From Adiantum capillus-veneris (lineage: Eukaryota > Streptophyta > Polypodiopsida > Polypodiales > Pteridaceae), in contig CM043962.1 of NCBI GenBank assembly GCA_014529385.2, positions 49,440,098 through 49,504,097 on the forward strand: DNA of 64,000 nucleotides. Reading direction: 5' to 3'. This document shows, piece by piece, positions 17,576 through 28,480 of this stretch (position 1 is its first letter; the number at the start of each line of letters is the position of its first letter). A model generated the notes under the pieces. It saw only the letters and a program-made list of their open reading frames with translations. It had not been told where the DNA came from and ran no database searches. Both the position numbers and the translations under genes were made by a program.

Positions 17576-18640
17576 GAGGCATTCAACCTACTCTTCGAGG
17601 AGTAGAGACATACTTCTATTGGCCTAGCATGAAAGTGGACATACAAGAGTATGTTTCAAAAAATGTGTAGTATGCCAAAAGACTAAGTATGATAGAGGGA
17701 AGAAACCTGGATTACTTGAGCCAGTGTCAATCCCTAATTCACCATGGGAGAGTATATCCATGGATTTTATCTTTGGATTACCCAAGTCTATCCATGGGAA
17801 TAGAGGAATATGGACAACAGTCGACAGGTTTAGCAAGCAAGCACACTTTATTCCTGTCAAAAAGATTCTTAAGGCACACCAAATGGCAACCATCTTCATA
17901 TCTCAGATTTTCAAACACCATGGATTACCAACATCCATCGTGTCAGATAGAGATCCTAGAATGACCAATAATTTTTGGAAAGGTCTCTTTGAAAATCTAG
18001 GTACAAGATTGAATTTCTCTTCAGCCTACCACCCACAAATTGATGGCCAAAGTGAGATGACCAATCTTATGATACTCGATCTACTAAAGACTTATGTTAC
18101 AGAAGTAGATCAATGATCACAATGGGAGAAGTACTTACCCCTTTTAGAGTATGCATACAATAATACTGTCTATACTACTACAGGAAAAGCACCTTTTAAG
18201 ATCATAGAGGGAAGACCTAAAAGTCCCTTGCTACTTAAAGTTCATGGGAAGATCTTCGTTGTTGCTAATGAGTATAGCCGTGACCTACAAGAACCTTTTC
18301 AAAAGGTTAAGGAGGCTATATCCATCTCTCAACAAAGCACAAAAGGGCCTTAACATTCAAAGAAAATAATTGGGTCTTACTTAAGTTTCCCAAGCCTCAA
18401 TTGAAGCAAACAACAGGCAAAAATCCTACGGGCCATCAAAAGTATTATGCTAAATTAGCAAAAAGATACTATGGTCCTTCTCAAATCTTGAAGCCAATAA
18501 ATGACATGGCTTATCAACTCAAGTTGCCCAACCATTGTCTCATACACAATGCTTTTCATGTGAGCTTACTTAAGCCCTACAAAGGAGAACCACCAATAGA
18601 ACCAATTATTGAAGACCCTCTAAAAATCGAAGACTAAAAA
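17576..18640 (+). pseudogene. B integrase and start of C-terminal domain
   Basis: Begins inside the zinc region (RGIQPTLRGVETYFYWP), directly after truncated RT, showing that RNase H was deleted. Two extra A bases near 17658 shift the frame and destroy the CxxC. Core motifs follow: SMDFIFGLPKSIHG (Asp), IVSDRDPRM (Asp) and YHPQIDGQSEMTN (Glu). An in-frame stop interrupts at 18114. The end has [20 protein letters not shown], typical of the segment before a chromodomain. Confidence 0.88.
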
Positions 18641-18800
18641 GAGATGTTACAACCCGAAGCTATCCTTCGGCATGTGAAGACAACGTACTATGGCACGGTA
18701 AGATTATCCGACGATATCTTATTAAGTTCAAAACGAAGATGCTAGATGGATGCAAGGAATACAGCTTAAGGATAGTATGAACCTTGTCAATGCTTACAAT
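18641..18800 (+). pseudogene. B chromodomain remnant
   Basis: Sequence corresponding to the L and H segments that encode a chromodomain-like QPEAILRHEDKVVRHGKIIQ motif, but with frame breaks (18670-18760). In chromoviruses this domain guides integration to marked chromatin. Identified by nucleotide similarity to 58980-59110. Confidence 0.6.
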
Positions 18801-19154
18801 GCTACTCTAGAGTAAGCAAATGTAAATGCTTTCTTAGTGAACAATGTTTTTGTCTTATAAGACTAATCCTCTTTTGTGCACAAATTTAAATAGTATGCAT
18901 GGTGAGAATCATGTTTGTGATGACGACGTCACTCAAACACCAAGTAGAATTTGTCACTCTACTTTGGGAGTATGATATGGACTAAAGAGCAGACATGCTT
19001 GCGGCAGCTACGTCTCCCAAGCACCAAATAGACTAGTCATCCATTTTGGAATGATGTCGCAGGGTAAAAAGGGATCCTCTACCCACTAAGAAACGTAAAC
19101 TAATGACTAAGACTTTATCTCTTCTACCTCATAGGCGAGGACGACTATGATTTC
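18801..19154 (+). other. B 3' non-coding segment
   Basis: Non-coding, but conserved in copies L (59126-59480) and H (40070-40330, inverted), including a TGTTTGTGATGACGACGTC segment. It carries no recognisable ORF. Confidence 0.6.
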
Positions 19155-19164
19155 AAGAGAGAGG
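19155..19164 (+). other. B polypurine tract
   Basis: AAGAGAGAGG, followed three bases later by the 3' LTR start TGTCATAAAATC. The same tract precedes the LTRs of L (59481-59490), H (40059-40068, inverted) and F (31151-31160, inverted). Confidence 0.8.
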
Positions 19165-19167
19165 TAA

Positions 19168-20407
19168 TGTCATAAAATCTAATAACTAACCAACCCAAAT
19201 GGATTTTTGATATTAAATTGATCATTTAATGTGGGAGAATAAATGGGAACAAGGGTTATAATATAGACATGTGTTTATGGATCTGTCTCAACTCGGGGCC
19301 AAGGTTAAAAGGGGTCCAAATGAGAGATGGATGTTGAAGAGCAATGCTACTACCTGATGGAGCTTAAAGACCGTAGGGTTAGCTTCATTAAAGACCTCCA
19401 AAAGCTAGTGTTCAAAAGTTCTTTGAGCTTAGGCAAGCTAGGGCTGACCATTAGGTGGGAATCCTACCCAAGCTTGAGATGCTTATTGGCTTGCTAAGTG
19501 TTAGTGGGAACCTTACCCAAAAGCTTGAGGTGTTTCTCACATGCTTAAATGACTAAAGTTCTTGAAGAATTCAATTCAAAGATAACTCTCAAGAGCCATG
19601 AACGTTTCCATGCTTGATTGATTAAGTCCTTGAAGTATTTCATTCAACCAATGACTTAATAAGCACAAAAGACACATGTTCAAATGATCCCACACACACA
19701 CACACACACACACATTCTCTCATTGTGTGGAGTGCAAAGTGCAAGATCTCCATCTCCTTCTCCAAGCTTGTTGAGAAGTGGAGAGCCTACACCAACAATC
19801 TTGGCTATGGAATGCAAATCCAACCAAGAACCATGCTTCAATGCTTAAGCTTGACATCTTCTCCATCTTCATTACTATGCTATTATGTATGCTAGCAAGA
19901 ACAGTGATGATAATTGAGGATCTATTTCTTTCTCATATGGAATGTTTCTTCTTTCTCTTCCCTACCCTCATTCCCCGCTCGCTCTCTCCACCTTCGAAGG
20001 TGTTTGAGGCCTTGGGACTGAGGCTTAGGATAGTTAATGATTTTTGCAAAATTTATGTTAAGCTTGTGATGCATGAAGTTTTCCATATTCATAGAATCAC
20101 CAAGGTCACAAGGACTCCACAAAAATTGTATTGTAACAAGTCTCTCTTGATGGGAGAATCTATAATACAAATACCTTTTGGAGGGGGGACCGGCTCCAAG
20201 TAAATCCGGTCCTCAGCTACTGTCATGTTCTCTAATACTCTCTTTCTTGAAAAATTATTGTTCATGCCAAGTTAATTAAGTACTATGTTTATGTTGCTAC
20301 CATCAATTAAGTTCACCCTCCATGTTCTCAAAGTAATCTCACAAAAATGCTCACTCTAATTCTCTTAATTCCGCTATTCTCAAAGTTTATAGGCCATTTC
20401 CATTACA
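19168..20407 (+). repeat. B 3' LTR
   Basis: A 1240-bp LTR from TGTCATAAAATC to CCATTACA. The right part matches 13993-14296. It contains a (CA)n run at 19690-19714 and degenerate GCTTGAGGTG-type repeats shared with the L and F LTRs. Confidence 0.88.
19690..19714. repeat. (CA)n microsatellite
   Basis: About twelve CA units inside the B 3' LTR. Confidence 0.95.
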
Positions 20408-22035
20408 AGTGCACAAAGTTGAAATATAAGTTTTTCCAAGAGTGATGGGAGTATATACAATGCACGGGGGGAAAAACCTCCTAGTGAGGGAAAAAATGCC
20501 CCGACGGTCCTAAGTGACAATAGGTTTGCAATCCTCAAGTCCAAACTTACATATAGCAATGCCTCTATGTAACTTGTCTGACACAAGGCAATACCACCAT
20601 CACACTCCTTAAACTGTATGCCCAAGTAATGAAGCAACAACCTCAAATATTTCATCTTGAAAGTAGCATTTAAATTCAGTAATATGTTTCTCATTTGGTC
20701 CAATGATCAACAAATCATCCACATAGAGAACGACAATGAGAAGCACATCACCCTAAAGCTTTACATACAATGTGCCTTTTGTTACAAAAGCCTGGTTTGA
20801 TTAAATGAGTGTCAGCCTTCTCATACCAAGCACAAGGAGACTATTCAAACCATACAAATATTTCTTACATTTGCACACTTTATTCTCCTACCCTTTAATG
20901 ACAAAACCGCAAGACTGTGTTACATAAACTTCCTAAAAAATGTCACCATTCAAGAAAGCAGAAGAATGTCTAATTGATGTACATCCCAACCAAAATGAGC
21001 TTCCAATGCACATAAAAAACGCACAGTAGTCATACGAAAAGTGGGAGAAAAATCCTCTTCACAATCTATACCTTTTTGTTGTGCATAACTCTTTGCAATA
21101 AGTCAAGCCTTATATTGATCAATCTCACCATTCGGCTTGCATTTCAACTTGTAAACCCACTTCTTACCAATGGCCTTTTTGTGAGGAGGAAAATCACATA
21201 AATTCCATGTGTTTTCTATAAGTGCATCATATTCAGATTGCATGGCAACCATCCAATTTTTTGAATTTTGTGCTTCATCAAAAGATAGAGGTTCATCAAC
21301 ATCACATAAGCTAGACACAGCCAAAGCATAACAATTTGATGCATAAGATGGATGGCAAGAACCTAAACGAGTACGACTAGACAAAGGTGCATCCAGTTTA
21401 CTGTCGTGCAAAGTATGCACCAGCCATTTTGGCATACCTCTAGCATGCTCTTTCTTAGCCCTTTTCTCATCATGTACATAATGTACATTTGCATCAGTAA
21501 TAGGTTGATCTGTAACATTTTCAAAAACCCCCATAGGCTGTACATTTGTCTCATTGGAATTTACATTGGAACTTCCATCACTGAAAAGAGGCAACAAAGT
21601 GTCATGTCATGTGAGCTTACATTACTGTCTCTAGTACATGACTTCAAGGGCTGAATAGAACCTTCCACAAACACAACATCCCGTGAAACCAAGATACACT
21701 TTGTTTGCGGATGATACAACTTATAACCTTTGCTTTTAGTACTATAACCGACAAAGATACATTTGATAGTCTTATCATCCAATATTTTGTGTTGCGATTG
21801 TGGCACCAAAGCATATGCTAAACAACTAAAAACAAGCATGTGCTCAGTAAAAGGCTTTCTATCATGACATGCTTCACAGAGAATGTATTACTTAGTGTAT
21901 AATGGAAAGATGAGATAGCCCTAGAGTGATGGGCATATATACAATGCACGGGAAAAAAACTTCCTTGTGAGGGAAAAAATGCCCCGTCGGTCCTAAGTGT
22001 GTTCACACACATCACTACCACATGAAATGGTAACA
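20408..22035 (-). mobile_element. C: Ty1/copia fragment with internal deletions
   Basis: Minus-strand remnant. It has an LTR piece at 20408-20512, a late RT/RNase H piece (20520-20760), RT start and linker (21103-21597), an integrase C-terminal piece (21600-21840), and an LTR piece at 21877-22035. Gag, protease and the integrase core are missing. The LTR pieces match the family LTR seen intact at 34622-34850 and 30571-30797 (for example the ATATACAATGCACGG segment). Confidence 0.85.
21103..21840 (-). pseudogene. C integrase tail, linker and RT start
   Basis: Copia integrase C-terminal segment (CIFVGYSTKSKGYKLYHPQT, SRDVVFVE), then a linker with RGMPKWLVHTLHDSKLD, then the RT beginning (WMVAMQSEYDALIENTWNL, KAIGKKWVYKLKCKPNGEI). 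The frame breaks near 21600. The catalytic RT motifs are not in this piece; the YVDD region is damaged near 20700-20760. Confidence 0.85.
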
Positions 22036-22184
22036 ATTTTGTCAAGTTGTGCAAAGGGGGACCTAAGGACATGGGTATGAGTTTTTAGGCATTTCTTATT
22101 GGACCTATAAGTTTGGTTGCGTTTGGACTTTGTTTGCTTAGTGAATTGATAAGATTTTCTTGCTGTTGTTTTAGTTAGCATTTG
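22036..22184. other. Unassigned spacer
   Basis: Short stretch between the copia C LTR end and the presumed D3 LTR; nothing recognised. The exact D3 LTR start is not visible. Confidence 0.4.
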
Positions 22185-22401
22185 CTACCTAACATGCAAA
22201 TGATCGTTGTTAACCCTCACGTACATTCCTATCACCTAAGACGGACGCCGTATTATTTATTTGGTAGAGTCAGGTACCGGGATTGTCGATCCAATAGGAA
22301 AAGGGTAAGAGTGATCACCGATGAGAGGTGCACTCTAACTGGAACATTCAAGGGATTAGTTGGCTAAGCATGGGTGCCGAAGTGTGAATGGGGCGAGCTC
22401 A

Positions 22402-22409
22402 TATAAAAG
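22402..22409 (+). promoter_or_regulatory. TATA box of D3 LTR
   Basis: TATAAAAG in CTCATATAAAAGTC, followed by a CT-rich region about 30 bp downstream, as expected for an LTR transcription start. Confidence 0.6.
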
Positions 22410-22497
22410 TCAACTAAACCTAAAATTCACTCATTCTCTCATTTGTGCAATTGAAGAGTGCTCTTGCTCCATCTCCATCTTCTTCTTCTTCATCTCC

Positions 22498-22543
22498 TTG
22501 TGTGTGTGTGTATGCGTGAGAGAGAGAGAGAGTGTGTGTGTGT
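22498..22543. repeat. Compound (TG)n/(GA)n microsatellite
   Basis: TG, GA and TG runs in succession at the left edge of the duplicated R/U5 segment. Confidence 0.9.
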
Positions 22544-23045
22544 GATCGAGCATTGCGACAATGGCACGGTGGCGGTGAAGCGATTGACCGCGGCGCAGCG
22601 GCGGCTCCCTCTTCTTCATGATGTGGAATCCTCCACGACAGCAAGCGTAGAGCGGTGAGTGACACACCATCATCATCTTTGAGCTTACTAGTTTAGGCTA
22701 GTTGCGTGCTTAGAGCCATTTGTGGCTCGCACACAGTGTATCTGCAAGTCCCTTCCATTGACATGTGCAATAGACGTGCACATTTTTGAGAAACTGTGAG
22801 ATCGAGCATTGCGACAACAGCACGGTGGCGGCGGCGAAGCGGTTGAGCGCGGCGCAGTGGCGGCTCCCTCTTCTTCGCGGTGAGGAATCCTCCACGACAG
22901 CAAGTGTAGAGCGGTGAGTGACACACCATCGTCATCTTTGAGCTTACTAGTTTAGGCTAGTTGCATCCTTGGAGCCATTTGTGGCTCGCACATAGTGTAT
23001 TGGCAAGTTCCTTGCATTGACACGTGCGACAGACGTGCACATTTT

Positions 23046-23058
23046 TGGCGCCGCTGCC
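23046..23058 (+). promoter_or_regulatory. D3 primer binding site, tRNA-Asp type
   Basis: TGGCGCCGCTGCC, identical over 13 bases to the T1 primer site, a few bases after the presumed LTR end. Confidence 0.8.
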
Positions 23059-23835
23059 ATGGAATGCCATACATTAAGCTTGAATGGCACTCTTTGCTTC
23101 TTTGTGGTGCAATTTCAATTGTAGGAAAGGTAGAGAAGGAAGGTGTGTGTGTTGAGAAGGAGGAGTTTGTTTTGCTACATTGTATTATTTTGTTAATAAG
23201 GAATTGAAGGTATTGTGTTTTCTTTGTTAATAAGGTTTTGAAAGGTACTGTGTTTTCTCCTCTGTGATAAGGTGTTAGTATTAAGGTTGTAGATCCATAA
23301 TGTTAGTTCTGTGTAAAGTACATTAAGTAGTTCTATTAGCTAGTGAGTTGTTGTAGTAGTGTGTTAGTGTGTAACAGTAGATGTATTAGTGGTAAGTAGG
23401 TAGGTTAGGTGTGTGTGTGCTAGTGCGCACATCGCGGCCGCGGCGATTTTATCCCAAAAAAAAAAATAACATTTTAAAGGTAGGATCGGGATCGGAAATA
23501 TCTCCCAGACCCAAGCCCATATCCAAGCCCAAGCTCATGCTCAGGCTCAGGCCTCACTCGCCCTTTAAAATTACGTATTTTAGCCTCGCATGTAGCTAAA
23601 AATCGACCTTTATGAGGACCAACGGAGATTCTGGTGACCGAACGTTGTGTTGTAAAGCACACCATGAACCTCTAAGTGATATGCTCATTTCGAGCTATCA
23701 TGCACACACTTTAATCAAAAAACCGATCATTAAAAAACATCAAAAAAACATTAAAAAATGAGTGAAAACAGACGCTTAAAAAAGTAAGCAGTTAACCTTC
23801 GAGGTAATTCACCGACGCGTGTAGGGTGCCAAAGG
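23059..23835 (+). other. D3 leader
   Basis: About 780 bp between PBS and the first coding remnant; T/G-rich, with an A run near 23456 and a CCAAGCCC-type short repeat at 23508-23545. No gene seen. Confidence 0.5.
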
Positions 23836-23838
23836 CAC

Positions 23839-25113
23839 ATGCATTTTCACTCTGGTCGTGTGCTAGAAACGGAGCAACTAGAGAGAATTTTGACTTACGT
23901 GAGTTCTCATTATCCACCTACCTTAGGTTTTGGGCCCTCGGCGGGGACCCAAGGTAGTACAAACCAAGACCCAAACATAGTGGCTAGTGACTCTTCCTCT
24001 AACTACGACGTCATGGAGGGTTTCCCAATGCCTAATCCCGATAGCTCAAGCTAAGACATGCATGCCATGGACCCACGGTCTGAGCCGAGCGTGCTTAGCC
24101 ATTTGAAGTAAACCTTTAGTAGAGCCACTCGCTCCGAACATCAAGCTAATGATGTAAATGAGGGAGGTGAGGAAGTAAATTCGCCATTCATGACCAATGT
24201 AGACCCTATGTCCTTAGAGAGTGTGCACGTGAATACTTCATTCACTGCACCCCGTGAATCTTCAGAGCTATTCCCCTCCGAGGTCATATTACCCGATGGT
24301 AGAAGCCTTGCCGAAGTGCAAGAGGTTGAGTGATATATCATTGCGGCTAGGGAAAAGGAAATCGAGAGCTTACGCAAGGCGGAGCAACAAAGAGAGTTAA
24401 AAGAAAAAGCTCCTATGTCAATATCCTTGCTAGGAGAGCAATCAAGTGTTCTTGAATTAGCGACCACTAAGGGTCAACCCATAGAGAGCCACATTGCATC
24501 TAGTTCAAAGGAACACGCCATGGACCTTATTTGTTAGTAAAGCACCACTACATGGTATCTCAATGCCTAAAACAGTACCTACAAATGTGTACCAATCGTA
24601 TACACCCATGGGTCCTCGTACTCATGTAGTTCCTACACCTCTCATTGTTTCAACTACCTATGCTCCACAACCACAACACCCAAGTTCTTATTTCCATGGG
24701 ACCATACCGGCTAGCATTAGCATGTCACATCCGACGTTTGCTATGCCTAGGGCCACACATATGAACTTTGGGCCGCCACATGGCACAACACCATACAAAA
24801 CGTGGAACCCAAGGGCTTCCTATGCACCAAGAACAATGCCAATACCTACTCCACATGTAGTCTCTGGAGCGCCTTCACCCACGGTGCATGCTCACTTAGG
24901 TGAATTGGCAACATTTGCTCAAGCTATCGGTCGATCTTGCTGAGAATATGCGTAACACACCTGATAGAGAGGCTAGAAGTAAGGTAGTACAAATAGCCAA
25001 GCTCACACAAAAAATTTGTGGAGACGGGGATGTGAGAAAGCATATCGAAGTGTTTGAACAAATATGTGATTCTCTAGGAGAACACAATGACTTGCATAAG
25101 AGTAATGCTTTAA
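23839..25113 (+). pseudogene. D3 ORF1/gag N-terminal region
   Basis: Starts with a segment containing HFHSGRVLETEQL, similar to the LRSGR start of T1 ORF1. It continues through in-frame stops (24052, 24108, 24331, 24535) with acidic text (VNEGGEEVNSPFMTNVDPMS), a Pro-rich stretch (24560-24880), and a segment before the Gag core (ARSKVVQIAKLTQKICGDGD). The coding signal is clear but the frame is interrupted and was finally split by the insertion at 25114. Confidence 0.65.
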
Positions 25114-26450
25114 CACTAGAATGGTAACAGGACACTTTTATGTCCTTGGACACTTTTGTGTCCTGTTAAGTCACCATTTTGGTTGAATTATTTGAAGAGT
25201 ATGAAAATGATTTTCTAGGTGCTATATATCCACAAAGTTGCCTTATGAGCTGAAAAAAACTTAGCATTTTTTTGGAGTATCGATCTCACCATTAACCTTA
25301 CTCTTGCACAACATTTTTGAACCTAAACTGTGTGAAAAAACGGGTCCTGTTTTTGGCTTTTTTTCAATTTTTGGCAACTATACCACTCTAAACTTCATGT
25401 TTGTGACGTTTAGGTGGCTAGAGGTTAGGCCTTCATAGTTCTCAACATGTTTTGATGCTTGTAGGGAGAGCTAAGTGTCAAAATTGAAAGTTATGACCAA
25501 TTTACAAGAATTGCATAATCTTGTTTTTTGGCCAAAATTAGCACTTTTATGATTTTTTTGGTGGCTTTCTTGATATCCAAATTCAATTTTGAGTGTGTAA
25601 GTGTAATTTATAACATAAAGCTAATCTTCCTTGAGTATTGGGGGACCTAATATGCTATATAGCATAGTATATGATGATGGTTGAGTTTTTTGATTGCTTA
25701 AGAATACGATACATTTTAGAGTAGGAAGTATAACTTTCTCAATATTGCTAGTTTCTTAGGCCAATTGTGTGTATTTTGTAGGTAGTAACCATATCTAATC
25801 ATAGACTACAAACTTGGCTAGATATTGAGTAGTTTCTATGGGTTTCTAGAGGTCATAATGCTAAACCCAGTTTTTCCATGTTTGCTGTATTTAGCACTTT
25901 ATCATTGCCCCGAAGGTTCCAATTGTAAGAGATCCGTTATCCTTTTGACATGCTCCATGGCTCCTTTTGAATCCAAAGGCCCAAAGGGAACTAAGAAAAC
26001 ATGTATATAGTATCTGTATTGAGCGTGACTATAGAAACTTTGATGATAGGTCCGCAGAATGGCAAAAATGCAACTTTTTTGTACCTATTTTTTTGCCCAA
26101 AAAAACAATTGTGAGGTAAAAGCAACCATATGTTTTGGTCACCAACCCATTGAAGTTAACGGGGTATTTTATCTCATGTCCTACAAAAATCCCCACTCTT
26201 ATTTATATGCAATCAACCGTAAGAAATTGCTGTTTTGGGCAAAATGCAATGGTCCATCAACTTTGGAGGCTTGTAGTGACCAAGGGATGAGAAAAATTAC
26301 AAGTTTCTCATTTTTTCCATATGTAGTAGTTATTGAACTATAAGCTCATGAAAGGATTTTTCAAAATGAGTGGATCTACTATGGTTTTGGAATTTTTTCC
26401 CAAAACCCTCAAAGGACACTTTTATGTCCTATTAGGTTACCATTCTAGTG
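25114..26450. mobile_element. Non-autonomous DNA transposon with CACTA-like termini and TTAA target duplication
   Basis: A 1337-bp insertion with perfect 15-bp terminal inverted repeats CACTAGAATGGTAAC, flanked by TTAA on both sides (25110-25113 and 26451-26454). Subterminal hairpins of the GGACAC...GTGTCC type occur at 25130-25145, 25148-25163 and 26414-26429. It splits a gag frame that is continuous if the insertion and one TTAA are ignored, which fixes both borders. No transposase is encoded. Termini suggest CACTA (EnSpm); the 4-bp TTAA duplication is instead piggyBac-like, since CACTA elements usually make 3 bp. Confidence 0.85.
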
Positions 26451-26762
26451 TTAAGCCTAACCTTAAGTGGAAAGACTGGGCATTGGTATAGAACCCTAAG
26501 GGTGGAAGAAAAAACGATTTACCCTACTCTTAGGAGACTGTTCTTAAACGAATACATACGAGAGGGAGTGCTTTGGGGTGTAGCCTCTCACCTCCAGAAA
26601 GCCCAACGAGAGGAAAGGGAGTCGGTGAGAGACTTTATTAGTCGCTTGAAGCATTTGAATTCTCATTGTAATCCAAATGAGGGCTTCAATAATAATCAAT
26701 TGCTTGATAAATTGGGCTACCACAATTTGCACACATGGATGGAGTTGGGGAGAGGCCAATAG
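26451..26762 (+). pseudogene. D3 Gag core
   Basis: Continues the gag frame after the insertion: SGKTGHWYRTL, RRLFLNEYIREGVL and RESVRDFISRLKHLN match the retrotransposon Gag core. The frame runs into the protease region without a zinc knuckle, so the segment between them is deleted. Confidence 0.8.
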
Positions 26763-27442
26763 AGGAGGAACACTTAGGTCCACAATCCAACCTAGATGAG
26801 AACCTTGAAATAGAAATACCTGTTAACAAGTTGGGACAATACTTTGAGGGTGATGAATCCAATGCGACCATACCAATCACTACTAAGGGATTAACTATGA
26901 AGGGAATCCTTGATGGTGGCGCTAGGGTTAGGATTGTGACTAAACATTGATGGGAAACTATGGGAAGACCTCACCTTGCGACCACAACCATAGTAGTGAA
27001 GATGGCCAATGGGTCTATTGTTAAACCTATTGGGATGCTAGAAGATCTCAAGATCAAGGTCTTTGGACATAAAATAAGAATTACCTTCATTGTTATGGAT
27101 TTCTCCAAACACACTATGGCATCGGAGATGATCTTAGGACGTCCTTTCATGAGGGAAGCAAAAATGGTGCATGACTGGTCTAAAAACCATGTCTATCTGC
27201 AGTTCCAAGATTCTGTCATTCGAGTGGATCTTGTAACTGGTCGAGCACATCCTCTAGGAAACAGGTTTATAATTGATCATAGATCTGACACCACAGTTCA
27301 CTCGGCCCCATTGCAGTATTGTTACACGTGTAAAGCGGATACTGATGTTGAGAAAGATTCTCCTTATATGGATGTACTACCTGGGATGACTGAGTCGGAC
27401 AATGTGGATTGGGTCCACCTTGCAGCAACCATAGACACTTAG
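26735..27442 (+). pseudogene. D3 retropepsin region
   Basis: Similar to the first T1 protease: NKLGQYFEGDESNATIPI, then ILDGGARVRIVTK, an in-frame TGA (26948-26950), then a second open part with ASEMILGRPFMREAKMVHDW. The catalytic motif is Asp-Gly-Gly instead of Asp-Ser-Gly. The frame ends with a TAG near 27440. Confidence 0.82.
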
Positions 27443-27903
27443 GGAAACAGGGGGACGACCTGCGTAACACCTGAGGGGGATGAAATGCCACCACTCGTAC
27501 CCTTAAATATGCTAGAAGCAATGCATATAGCTTCTGACAAGACTCATCCTAATATAACAAAGAAAACATACAAGTGGGTCCCTAAAGCTTCTTTAGCGAC
27601 CATAGCTAGTGCTAAAAAAACAGAAGCCTTGTAAGAAACGTCCCACTCGCTCCAAGAAATGTAAGAAAACATGGCGGTGGATTCCTAAACAACTATTGGA
27701 ATCCCAAGGCTACTATCAAGGAAATGATCAAATCCGGGTGCCAGAACGTAGATTGTGTTCTTACTTGTCACCTGACCCATGTGAGCCCAATCCTATAGCA
27801 CCAAAACGAATTGACGATCTGGAAAAAAAAATCACAGAATTCTACACACCCGCTCTAGAGCTAGTTTGGGTACTGAAGAAAGAACGATTGACCCTGGGCT
27901 ATG
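27443..27903 (+). pseudogene. D3 post-protease region with W-x-P-K motifs
   Basis: Decayed coding text with KKTYKWVPKASLATI and KKTWRWIPKQLLES in adjacent frames, similar to the W-x-P-K motifs at the T1 Pol C terminus, then a segment ending near 27907. A stop and frame change occur near 27630. The RT that should follow is missing. Confidence 0.5.
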
Positions 27904-28480
27904 CATAAATCTGCTGACCTATGAGACTTCAAACTAAATATCCAGCCTCGTGTTGCATACATAAATGAGACATCCAACAACAGTTTGGTAAAGAGTGACA
28001 CCTGCAAGATCACCAGCATCATGAACACTCAATTTCAAACCTATTTCCATAGGAGTGGCAATACTTTTGCAATCCTCAAATCCAAACTTACATAGAAATG
28101 TCTCTATGTAACGTTTTTTACACAAGGCAATACCACCATCACACTGCTTAAACTATATACCCAAGTAATGATGCAACATCCCCAAATCTTTCATCTTGAA
28201 AGTAGCATTCAAATCAGCCTTAAATTCAGCAATATGTCTCTCATTTGGTCCAATGATCATCAAATCATCCACGTAGAGAACCACAATGAGAAGTACATCA
28301 CCCTTACACTTTACATACAATATGATTTCTGTAGGACTATTATGAAAGCCTCATTTGACCAAATGAGTTTCATCCTTCTCATAGCAAGCACAAGGAGATT
28401 TCTTTAACCCATACAAAACTTTATTACATTTGCACACCTTATCCTCTTGTCCTTTTTTGACAAAACCACGAGGTGTCATT
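27904..28480 (-). pseudogene. E RT C-terminal part and RNase H start
   Basis: Contains CKSIATPMEIGLKLSVHDAG and LYQTVVGCLIYVCNTRLDI, standard copia text after the RT palm, plus the reverse strand of a YVDD-type region near 28255-28275. Stops occur between the pieces. Confidence 0.8.

Larger units (their letters stand above)
13993..20407 (+). mobile_element. B: chromovirus (Ty3/gypsy), decayed and internally deleted
   Basis: Plus-strand element bounded by a partial 5' LTR, an iMet-type PBS, degenerate gag-pol with a chromodomain-like C terminus, a PPT and a complete 3' LTR. RNase H is missing: sequence jumps from the RT end to the integrase zinc region near 17575. Many stops and frameshifts make it non-functional. 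It belongs to the same family as F, H, K and L. Confidence 0.9.
22185..23041 (+). repeat. D3 5' LTR with duplicated R/U5
   Basis: The right end (GACGTGCACA) abuts the PBS. A TATA box at 22402-22409 marks U3. A 256-259-bp segment is tandemly duplicated (22544-22789 and 22800-23047); both copies end in CACATTTTTG, the LTR end plus the first PBS-side bases. The left border is uncertain. Confidence 0.6.
22185..27903 (+). mobile_element. D3: Tat-like Ty3/gypsy fragment (5' half)
   Basis: Plus-strand element with an LTR promoter, a tRNA-Asp-type PBS, decayed ORF1/gag, a DNA-transposon-like insertion, and a retropepsin region. It stops before RT, at a junction with copia E near 27903. PBS type and protease similarity (RPFMREAKMVHDWSKNHVYL versus RPFMRQLKMVQDWGYDHIYL) link it to T1. 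Confidence 0.8.

Noticed and set aside
22420-22935. Overlapping ORFs in the GC-rich repeated segment (plus and minus strands)
   Set aside because: They repeat because the LTR segment is duplicated; no protein family and no coding conservation.
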